From: Bacillota bacterium
GTDB lineage: Bacteria > Bacillota > Clostridia > Peptostreptococcales > Anaerovoracaceae
NCBI GenBank assembly: GCA_016280485.1
Contig: JAEEGU010000021.1
Location: 1 to 12,211 of the forward strand
Reading direction: 5' to 3'
DNA length: 12,211 nucleotides
Below are positions 5,977 through 12,211 of this stretch, piece by piece. The notes beneath the pieces were generated by a model. That model was not told the origin of the DNA. It did no database searches and saw nothing but the letters and a program-made list of their open reading frames with translations. Made by a program: the position numbers and the translations under genes. Within the stretch, counting starts at the first letter, position 1; every line of letters begins with the position of its first letter.

Positions 5977-6870
5977 TTATTCAAAAGCCATAGGCTGAAT
6001 ATCATTGGTTATAGCTTTGAACTCGTATCCCGCATCGCGGTAATGTTCGATAATGTCAGGCAATGCCTGAGCCGTTGCGCCGTTTGCCTTTGTGCAGTGG
6101 AGCATCATGAAAAGGCGCTGCTTTTCGCCGCCTGTTGCCAGTGCGGTTTCAACAATGCTTTCCTTTGTGGCGCCCGCTAAATTGTCACCGCCCGTGCAGT
6201 TCCAATCGTAGTAGCTGAAGCCCCTGCGCACCATCTCCGCGCAAAGCGGCTGACGAATTACTGCGTTGTATTTGTTCGTAGTGCCACCGGCGAACCTGAA
6301 GATGTTTGTCTTTACGCCGGTTGCATCATCGATTAGAACGAACTGCTTGTGGAAACTTTCCATATATGTGTCGATGCTCGAATAGAGCTCCTTCTGCGAC
6401 TGATCGTAAGCATAAACGCCGATTGCGTGGCCTTCGTCCACAATTCTCTTCATGACAGCCTTTGCCTCTTCGCTCTCGCCGCCGTAGATAAAGAATGTTC
6501 CCTTTACGTCATACATTGCAAGGGCATCAAGGATGGACTCCGTCACCTCGTTAGCGCTGCCGGTAAATGTCAGATAAGCGAAGCGCTCCGCATCGTAGAG
6601 GCGGGTGTGCTCCGAAGGCGAGCTTACGTACATATCAGGATACATCATTTCGTAATCGAAATGCTCGCCATCCTTTTGAACAGCTGTACTCTCGGCCAGG
6701 ACTGATCCGGCTGCATTATTACTTTTATAGTAATCCAAATCTTCCTTGATTTTCCCCAAACGGTTCGATGTAAGAATCAGCGCCAAAGCGAGTACGAGCA
6801 AAATTATAAGTGTACCCAGCGCTATCAGGCGTCTAAAAAACGCCACACTGCCAAACTCGGCCTTTTTCAT
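5977..6870 (-). CDS. Membrane-anchored NodB-fold protein, probably an inactive polysaccharide deacetylase
   Basis: Residues 1-14 are basic, 15-34 form one transmembrane helix (LIALGTLIILLVLALALILT) and 36-50 could be a short coiled coil, so the NodB-like domain at about 96-290 should face the cell wall. The carbohydrate-esterase-4 fold is recognisable from LDALAMYDVKGTFFIYG, IVDEGHAIG, the RFAGGT segment (192-197), DWNCTGGD (222-229) and MMLHCT with His258. The metal-binding and catalytic residues are changed, however. The TFDDG motif reads TFTGS at 101-105, so both aspartates are lost, and the HxxxH pair reads Tyr153 and Gln157. An active esterase of this family needs those residues, so a binding or regulatory role on peptidoglycan is more likely. 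The frame is intact over 297 residues, which argues against decay. The ATG at 6868-6870 follows AGGAG by about ten bases. Confidence 0.85.
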   Translation of the reverse strand: MKKAEFGSVAFFRRLIALGTLIILLVLALALILTSNRLGKIKEDLDYYKSNNAAGSVLAESTAVQKDGEHFDYEMMYPDMYVSSPSEHTRLYDAERFAYLTFTGSANEVTESILDALAMYDVKGTFFIYGGESEEAKAVMKRIVDEGHAIGVYAYDQSQKELYSSIDTYMESFHKQFVLIDDATGVKTNIFRFAGGTTNKYNAVIRQPLCAEMVRRGFSYYDWNCTGGDNLAGATKESIVETALATGGEKQRLFMMLHCTKANGATAQALPDIIEHYRDAGYEFKAITNDIQPMAFE

Positions 6871-6905
6871 GCTAACTTTATCTCCTAAAACTGTTGTCTT
6901 TGCGA

Positions 6906-8309
6906 TTATCCGCGAATAATCTGGACTCCCTGCGGAGTATCCTTGAGAGTGATTCCCTTTTCCTTGAGAATGTCTCTTATTTCATCGGCGCGTGCGAAGT
7001 TCTTTGCCTTGCGCGCTTCCTGTCTCTCATCGATGAGAGCCTGAATCTCAGGATCGATTGCTTCGTCTTCTTCCTTGTCCTGAAGGATACCGAGTACATC
7101 AGCAAGCTCCTGAAGACGAGCAAGCGCTTCCTTTGCGTAAGCCTTTGTGGCTCCGTCTTTTACCTGAGTGTTCACTGCCGCAACAAGCTCAAATACTGCG
7201 GTGATGGCGTCGGCTGTGTTAAGGTCGTCATCCATCTTTTCCTTGAACTTGTTTCTGCAAGCATCAAGCGTAGCAAAGCTTGCCTTTTCGGCTTCGGTAA
7301 TATCGCCGTCCGCACCGTTTTCGATGAGGTGCTTTAAGTTCGCCTTTGCATTCTGCATGCGGGCAAGTCCGTTCTTTGCGGCTTCCATAAGGGAATCCGA
7401 GAAGTTGATTGGTCCGCGATAGTGACCGGAGAGGAGGAAGAACCTCATAACCTCACCGTCATAGTGCTTCAGGATGTCGCGCACGGTAAAGAAATTACCC
7501 TTTGACTTTGACATCTTTTCGTTGTCGATTGTTATAAAGCCGTTGTGCATCCAGTAGTTTGCAAACTTGCAGCCATTGCATGCCTCGGACTGTGCGATTT
7601 CATTTTCGTGGTGAGGAAACTGAAGGTCCTCGCCGCCCGCATGAATGTCGAGAGTGGTTCCCAGGTGCTTTTTGGACATAGCCGAGCATTCGATGTGCCA
7701 GCCCGGACGGCCCATTCCCCAAGGGGACTCCCATGCGATTTCGTCCTCTGTCTTTCTTGCCTTCCAGAGGGCAAAGTCGAGTGGGTCCTTTTTAATATCG
7801 CCAACCTCGATACGCGCACCGGCCTCGAGATCGTCGATGTTCTGACCCGAGAGCTTGCCGTAGTCTTTGAACTTGCGGGTTGAATAGTAAACGTCGCCGT
7901 TTGCTTCGTATGCATAGCCCTTGTCGATAAGGGTCTTTACGAATTCTATAATTTCAGGCATGTGCTGTGAAACCTGTGGGTGGACAGTAGCTTTCTTTAC
8001 GTTAAGTGCTGCAGCGTCTTTGTAGTATTCCTTGATGTATCTCTCGGAAATTTCAGGCGCCGTACAGCCCTCTTCCCTCGCCTTTGCAATAATCTTGTCA
8101 TCAACGTCGGTGAAGTTCTGAACGAACTTTACGTTGTAACCAAGATACTCCATGTATCTGCGAAGTGTGTCAAACACTACAAAAGGTCTCGCATTTCCGA
8201 TGTGGAAATAGTTGTATACCGTAGGACCGCAGACATAGATCTTGATTTCGCTTGGGTCGATAGGAACGAATTCTTCTTTTTTTCTGGTTAAAGTGTTGTA
8301 AATCTTCAT
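6906..8309 (-). CDS. cysS: Cysteinyl-tRNA synthetase
   Basis: A class I synthetase that charges tRNA-Cys with cysteine using ATP. Its 467 residues are the normal length. The HIGH-type signature is HIGN at 36-39 and the KMSKS loop is at 265-269. The zinc ligands are all in place: Cys27 (in CGPTVYN), Cys208 (WHIECSAM), His233 and Glu237 (FPHHENE). The C-terminal helical and anticodon-binding part (about 320-467) is complete. The ATG at 8307-8309 has AAGAGGT just upstream. It is the first gene behind the promoter at 8364-8392 and appears to lead the ten-gene operon; the NodB-like gene starts 35 bases after its stop. The leader is only about 50 bases, too short for the T-box that often controls cysS in Firmicutes. 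Confidence 0.98.
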   Translation of the reverse strand: MKIYNTLTRKKEEFVPIDPSEIKIYVCGPTVYNYFHIGNARPFVVFDTLRRYMEYLGYNVKFVQNFTDVDDKIIAKAREEGCTAPEISERYIKEYYKDAAALNVKKATVHPQVSQHMPEIIEFVKTLIDKGYAYEANGDVYYSTRKFKDYGKLSGQNIDDLEAGARIEVGDIKKDPLDFALWKARKTEDEIAWESPWGMGRPGWHIECSAMSKKHLGTTLDIHAGGEDLQFPHHENEIAQSEACNGCKFANYWMHNGFITIDNEKMSKSKGNFFTVRDILKHYDGEVMRFFLLSGHYRGPINFSDSLMEAAKNGLARMQNAKANLKHLIENGADGDITEAEKASFATLDACRNKFKEKMDDDLNTADAITAVFELVAAVNTQVKDGATKAYAKEALARLQELADVLGILQDKEEDEAIDPEIQALIDERQEARKAKNFARADEIRDILKEKGITLKDTPQGVQIIRG

Positions 8310-8363
8310 TGTTTTTACCTCTTGAATTATTTACTGTCCGATGGGCGCACATACCCACCTAAC

Positions 8364-8392
8364 ATTATATACCTCTTTAATTGAAAAAACAA
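8364..8392 (-). promoter_or_regulatory. Sigma-A-type promoter of the cysS operon
   Basis: On the minus strand, TTGTTT (8387-8392) and a perfect TATAAT (8364-8369) are separated by exactly 17 bases in an AT-rich stretch. The predicted start near 8357 gives a leader of about 50 bases before the cysS ATG. A modest GGTGGG/CCCATC hairpin (8340-8359) would sit at the very 5' end of the transcript. It has no U-tract. Confidence 0.75.
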
Positions 8393-8441
8393 CACTTTTC
8401 TTAATTTGTACTCAGTCTCCGATTTTATCTCATTTACAAGC

Positions 8442-8468
8442 AAAAAGCCTTCCCCTTTCGGGGAAGGC
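8442..8468 (-). terminator. Intrinsic terminator of the chemoreceptor gene
   Basis: On the minus strand a perfect nine-base-pair stem GCCTTCCCC/GGGGAAGGC closes a GAAA tetraloop and is followed directly by TTTTT (8442-8446). It begins 30 bases past the chemoreceptor stop and lies before the cysS promoter, so it separates the two transcription units. Confidence 0.92.
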
Positions 8469-8498
8469 CCATGAGCGTTATTTTTCTTCCGGTATTTA

Positions 8499-11400
8499 TC
8501 AGTATTTATCCATACCGTCGAAATCAAGACTGATGTTAATCTTCGGTACATCCGAAGCTCCTGTTTCAGGCTCCGGCAGCGATGGTGCAGATGCTCCTGC
8601 CTTGCCTGCCGAGGTCTCCTCGAGCTTGAACTCTGCCACCAGGCTCTTTAACATATTCGCCTGGCTGTACAGCTCCTGCGAGGAAGCAGCCGATTCTTCC
8701 GAAGTCGCGCTGTTTGCCTGAATTACATTGGATACTTCGCTGATACCTCTGTTGACCTGGTTGATTCCGTCCGCCTGGCGCTCGGATGCGTCCGCAATAC
8801 CGCCTACGATATTGGCAGCCTTGCTGATGCCTTCAACGATTTCTCTCAGTGCGCCCGCAGTCTCGTTTGCAATCTTTGTACCGGTTTCAACCTTTGCAAT
8901 CGAGCCCTCTATCAGAGCCGTTGTCTCGGATGCTGCAGCTGCCGATTTTGCCGCAAGGCTTCTTACTTCGTCAGCTACAACCGCAAAGCCCTTGCCGTGT
9001 ACGCCCGCTCTTGCCGCCTCTACAGCAGCGTTGAGTGCGAGGATGTTGGTCTGGAATGCGATATCGTCGATAACCTTGATGATCTTTGAAATGTTCGCGC
9101 TGGATTCGTTGATCTCGTCCATGGAAACAAGCATTTCCTGCATCTGGCTGTCGCCACGCTCTGCACTGCTCTTTACGCTGTTCGCGAGAGTGGAAGCCTC
9201 ACGCGCGTCTGCTGCGTTCTGCTCTGTCTGTGCCGCAATGCCGCCGACTGTGGAAGTCAGCTGCTGTACCGCCGCGGCCTGCTTTGTGGAGCCTACCGCC
9301 AGAGTCTGTGCAGCCTCGGAAAGCTGACGCGAACCGCTTGCAACCTGCGAAGAGGATTCGTTCAGTGACGACATTACGCTGCGGAGCTTTTCCACGATGG
9401 TGTCAAGAGCCTCGCCGATAGCTTCGTAGTCGCCGATGTACTTGGACTTGTCGATTCTTACCGTCAAATCACCGCCTGCCATTGCGGTCAGGATGTGCGA
9501 GATATCCTGAATTACACCGCGCAACTGGGTGATGGTCTTGTTCATTGCGTTCTTTGACTGAGCGTGGCCTCCTCTGTAGTCGCCCTCTACCAGGTGACCA
9601 AGGTCGCCGCCTGCTACTCTTTCGAGAACCTCCATTACCTCGAAGGTAGGCTTTAAGAGCGCATCGAGGGTCTCGTTGATGCCTCTTGCCACATCGCCGT
9701 ATTCACCGTTATGAACACTCTCGTTGATTCTCTTTTCGAGGTCGCCCGCAACTGCGGCATTTGCCATATCCTTTACATCGTTTACGATATTCTTTACGGA
9801 GCCTGTCATATCCGAAATGCTTGCGTCAATTGCGTCAAACTTTTCTGCAACCTCCTGCTGATATTCATCGGCTTCCATTGTGTTTGCGTCGAGTTCGAAT
9901 ACGCCGCGGGCAACATTTTCGAGATTGTGCTTTAATCTTTCAACCGCTGCATCCGTGTAAATGTTTGCTCTTGTTACTTCGGTTACATCCTGGAATACGC
10001 AAACGTATCCGCGGTCGTTGCCGGCCTCGTCGATAAGAGCCTTTGCAACTCTGATGTACTCTCTGCCGTCAAACGAGTAGTTAATCTCTGCCCTGCCCGC
10101 ATTAAGCTCGGTTACACCGGAGAAGTCCTTGCCGTCGAGTACGGCAGGCTTGCCTTCCATCTCGGCAGCCTTTGCAAACATTCCTCTGTCCACGAAGTGC
10201 TGTGCCAGCGGCTTGTTTACGAATGTCCAGTTTCCGTTGTGGTCTACTGCCTGGAGCATTACAGGAACGCCGTCGAGCATTGTCTCGTACCACAGCTTCT
10301 TGTCTGCCATGAGTGCGAGTGTATCGTTGATGCCCTCAACGGCGCGTCTGAACTCGCCGCCGTATTTCTCGGCATCTGCTCTGACAGTGTAGTCCTCGTC
10401 CTTTGCGGCCTCCGCAACTCTCTGAGTGTCCTCTACCAAAGTCTTGATGTTGTTGATTGCACCCTGAAGTGCATTCATGATATCTGCGTAGTCGCCCTGA
10501 GAATTGTTTGTAATCTCCGGAACCTCGCCTCTGCCAAGTGCCGCAGAAACATCCGCAACTACGTTAATTTCGGTCATTACCGCTTCCATAGTGGCATTAA
10601 AGCCCTCTACGATGCGCTGATATCCGCCTACAAACTTTGAAGCATCTCCTCTGTAGGAGGTGTTGCCCAGGATAGCGTTCTGGGTCAGGTCTTCAGTCTC
10701 GGAAACCAAAGCGTTCAAGGTGTCTACCATTTTCTTCATGGCGATGCTGAGTTCGTCCTCATCGCTTCTGAGAGCAACCTTGATATTTGTATTGCCGGCA
10801 GCCACTTCATTTAAGATGTGTGCCTGCTCGTTGCTTGCGTCTATAAGAGAAGCGAAGGAATTGATAAGTGTATCGATTTCATCGTCCTCTTTGTCCTTTC
10901 TGTGTACATCTGTCAGCTTTTTACCAAGCGCCAGATTTGCTGCCTGATCTGCAATATGAGTAACAGGTGCGATAGCCTTTTTGGTGATAAAAAGCAAAGT
11001 CAGGAGAATAACAACCAGTGCCAGAAGCAGGATTACAACCTGCATAATGATAGTGCTTGTAGCCATCGCGTAAGCTTCGCTCCTAGGCAGCGCTACTACA
11101 ACGTTCCAGCCGGTGTTTTCCATTACCTTGGTTACGGCTACCATCTTTGTGCCGTCCAGATCCTTAAAGGTAAAGAACTGTCCTGCCTCGTTGGCAAGTA
11201 CTGCATTTACCAGATTTTCATCAAGATCGAAATCCTTGATGTTGTAATTTTCGTCGTTCTCGTTGAGGCCCATCAGTTCTTCGTTAGGATGGTAGAATAC
11301 TGTACCGTCCTCCAGGAATACCATGCTGTAGCCGTTCTTGCCGACCTCAGCGCTTGCGAGCGTATCGCGAACCTGATTGAGGTGGAAGTCTATACCTATG

Positions 11401-11978
11401 CAGCCGAGGTGCTCACCGGTAGTTGAATCCTTGATAGGTGTGGAAATGGTGCAGACTACATTACCCGACTGCATATCCACATACGGAGCGGTGAACACGG
11501 TCCCGCCGGTCTCCTTTGGAAGTGTTGCCCATTCGCATGTCATAAGGTCTGTTCCCGGGTAATCCACATTCATGGTATCTCCGGTGGAAGAACAGATATC
11601 GTTTACATACCAGCTGGTCGCATAGATTTCAACAGCGGTTTCCTCATGCATTTCGTATGCACCGATTAGCTGCTTGTGAATGGCCGGCCAGAGCGGGCTT
11701 TGATCAAAGAAATACTTGTTTACCTTTTCATCACGCATAAAATTGATGATGTTAGGGTCGTTTGCCACCTGCTCGATTGTGGCTGCATGGGAATCGAAGA
11801 ATTCTTCGGTCTCCATTACCAGATTGTCGGCAATGAGATCAATTTGCGTGTTGGATGTCTTCTTTACCTGCGATGAAAGTACCAGGCTGAGTATAACCAG
11901 CGCTACCGCAAAAATGATGATTGTCGGAATGGCAGTCTTGATAACCAGCTTCCGAGCGAGCCCCTTTTTCTTCTTCAT
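8499..11978 (-). CDS. Large methyl-accepting chemotaxis protein: Cache-like sensor, multiple HAMP-like modules, PAS domain, MCP signalling domain
   Basis: A transmembrane chemoreceptor that would control CheA. Residues 13-35 form the first membrane helix. Residues 36-305 are an extracellular double-Cache-like sensor, with PYVDMQSGNVVCTIS at 165-179 and GCIGIDFHLNQV at 192-203. Residues 309-331 form the second helix, followed by HAMP (about 332-385). HAMP-like helical modules then recur near 386-425, 430-468, 475-515 and 518-558, a PAS domain occupies about 564-668 (WTFVNKPLAQHF), and further modules lie near 736-775, 780-823 and 827-869, with AGGDL or AAVAGDL at their starts. The signalling domain covers about 872-1118; its hairpin tip includes FQTNILALNAAVEAARAG and GKGFAVVADEVRSLA. 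The tail 1121-1159 is flexible and ends DFDGMDKY. At 1159 residues it is about twice the usual receptor length. The ATG at 11976-11978 has AAGGAGG seven bases upstream. I see no convincing sigma-D promoter in the 130 bases before it, and no che or flagellar genes nearby. Confidence 0.95.
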   Translation of the reverse strand: MKKKKGLARKLVIKTAIPTIIIFAVALVILSLVLSSQVKKTSNTQIDLIADNLVMETEEFFDSHAATIEQVANDPNIINFMRDEKVNKYFFDQSPLWPAIHKQLIGAYEMHEETAVEIYATSWYVNDICSSTGDTMNVDYPGTDLMTCEWATLPKETGGTVFTAPYVDMQSGNVVCTISTPIKDSTTGEHLGCIGIDFHLNQVRDTLASAEVGKNGYSMVFLEDGTVFYHPNEELMGLNENDENYNIKDFDLDENLVNAVLANEAGQFFTFKDLDGTKMVAVTKVMENTGWNVVVALPRSEAYAMATSTIIMQVVILLLALVVILLTLLFITKKAIAPVTHIADQAANLALGKKLTDVHRKDKEDDEIDTLINSFASLIDASNEQAHILNEVAAGNTNIKVALRSDEDELSIAMKKMVDTLNALVSETEDLTQNAILGNTSYRGDASKFVGGYQRIVEGFNATMEAVMTEINVVADVSAALGRGEVPEITNNSQGDYADIMNALQGAINNIKTLVEDTQRVAEAAKDEDYTVRADAEKYGGEFRRAVEGINDTLALMADKKLWYETMLDGVPVMLQAVDHNGNWTFVNKPLAQHFVDRGMFAKAAEMEGKPAVLDGKDFSGVTELNAGRAEINYSFDGREYIRVAKALIDEAGNDRGYVCVFQDVTEVTRANIYTDAAVERLKHNLENVARGVFELDANTMEADEYQQEVAEKFDAIDASISDMTGSVKNIVNDVKDMANAAVAGDLEKRINESVHNGEYGDVARGINETLDALLKPTFEVMEVLERVAGGDLGHLVEGDYRGGHAQSKNAMNKTITQLRGVIQDISHILTAMAGGDLTVRIDKSKYIGDYEAIGEALDTIVEKLRSVMSSLNESSSQVASGSRQLSEAAQTLAVGSTKQAAAVQQLTSTVGGIAAQTEQNAADAREASTLANSVKSSAERGDSQMQEMLVSMDEINESSANISKIIKVIDDIAFQTNILALNAAVEAARAGVHGKGFAVVADEVRSLAAKSAAAASETTALIEGSIAKVETGTKIANETAGALREIVEGISKAANIVGGIADASERQADGINQVNRGISEVSNVIQANSATSEESAASSQELYSQANMLKSLVAEFKLEETSAGKAGASAPSLPEPETGASDVPKINISLDFDGMDKY

Positions 11979-12106
11979 TAAAATGCCTCCTTAAATGATT
12001 CTAAATGTAACACTTTCGTTTTATTTTGTTTTGTATGAACTCCACGCTTCCATTCTAGTCCTCTAAATGCAAACAAAGTGCAAGCAACCGCAATACATTT
12101 TAAAAT

Positions 12107-12135
12107 AAAAAAAGAGAGCATTTTCTGCTCTCTTT
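12107..12135. terminator. Intrinsic terminator, stronger for the minus-strand gene entering from the right
   Basis: The stem AAAGAGAGCA (12111-12120) pairs perfectly with TGCTCTCTTT (12126-12135) around a five-base loop. On the minus strand the stem runs into a seven-base T stretch; on the plus strand it is followed by GATTTTT, so weaker bidirectional function is possible. A second small hairpin, TACCG/CGGTA (12142-12157), lies between it and the upstream gene's stop. The stretch from here to the chemoreceptor start (11979-12106) holds no gene that I can see. Confidence 0.8.
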
Positions 12136-12170
12136 GATTTTTACCGCATCTTCGGTATTTAATTTTTTTC

Positions 12171-12211
12171 CTATATGTAATTCAGCGGATTTACGGTTGA
12201 ACCGTTAACCA
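12171..12211 (-). CDS. C-terminal end of a probable M23-type peptidase (most of the gene lies outside the window)
   Basis: One minus-strand frame reads VNGSTVNPLNYI and stops at TAG (12171-12173). The pattern NG-x-x-VNPLNY(I/L) is the usual C terminus of M23 (LytM/NlpD-type) metallopeptidases, where it follows the GPHLHFE active-site segment that would lie outside this window. A terminator follows the stop. Twelve residues are too few for certainty; the evidence is the motif, the stop codon placed just before a terminator, and the shared orientation. If correct, the enzyme would be exported and would cut peptidoglycan cross-links. Confidence 0.5.
   Translation of the reverse strand, partial: VNGSTVNPLNYI

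Noticed and set aside
8999..9013. Val992-His993 in the chemoreceptor signalling tip where many receptors have Glu-Gln
   Set aside because: Variation at this position is, as far as I know, common among clostridial receptors, so it is not treated as a defect.
11979..12106. Sigma-D (flagellar) or sigma-A promoter for the chemoreceptor
   Set aside because: I found no CCGATA-type -10 spaced from TAAA. The two TAGAAT sequences have no acceptable -35 at 16-18 bases, so no call was made.
12193..12205. Inverted repeat ACGGT-TGA-ACCGT as a terminator or operator
   Set aside because: It has only five-base arms, lies inside the coding frame of the upstream gene before its stop, and lacks a T-tract.

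Overview
The window comes from a low-to-mid GC Firmicute, most likely a Lachnospiraceae-type Clostridium relative. The evidence is a Spo0H-type SigH, the cysS / mini-RNase III / rlmB / sigH order known from Bacillus and Clostridia, AGGAGG-type ribosome binding sites throughout, sigma-A-type promoters, and a large multi-HAMP chemoreceptor of the kind common in motile gut or rumen clostridia. Every gene and the tRNA lie on the minus strand, so the window is best read from high to low coordinates.

Upstream end (12211 to 8442): the last 12 codons of a probable M23-type peptidase gene are followed by a terminator hairpin. Next comes a 1159-residue chemoreceptor with a double-Cache-like sensor, a chain of HAMP-like modules interrupted by a PAS domain, and an MCP signalling domain. 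It has its own strong ribosome binding site and ends in a good intrinsic terminator with a GAAA loop.

Middle (8392 to 625): a sigma-A promoter with a perfect -10 starts what looks like one ten-gene operon: cysS, a membrane-anchored NodB-fold protein whose metal ligands are replaced, two bactofilins, mini-RNase III (mrnC), a 75-residue tail-anchored protein, thyA, dihydrofolate reductase, rlmB and sigH. Gaps run from 1 to 35 bases and I see no internal terminator. Against the Bacillus arrangement (cysS, mrnC, rlmB, yacP, sigH, rpmG, secE, nusG) there are two insertions, one of envelope or cytoskeleton genes and one of thymidylate-synthesis genes. yacP is absent, and sigH is not followed by rpmG-secE-nusG.

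Downstream end (628 to 1): a near-consensus promoter overlaps the sigH stop codon and drives tRNA-Thr(GGU) followed by tuf (EF-Tu), which runs off the window. The promoter contains a perfect 8+8 bp inverted repeat that looks like an operator.

How the genes fit together: cysS, mrnC, rlmB, tRNA-Thr and tuf serve translation and rRNA maturation. thyA plus dihydrofolate reductase form a closed dTMP/folate cycle. The two bactofilins and the inactive deacetylase-like protein form a plausible envelope-scaffold module. It is the best candidate here for something not yet described.
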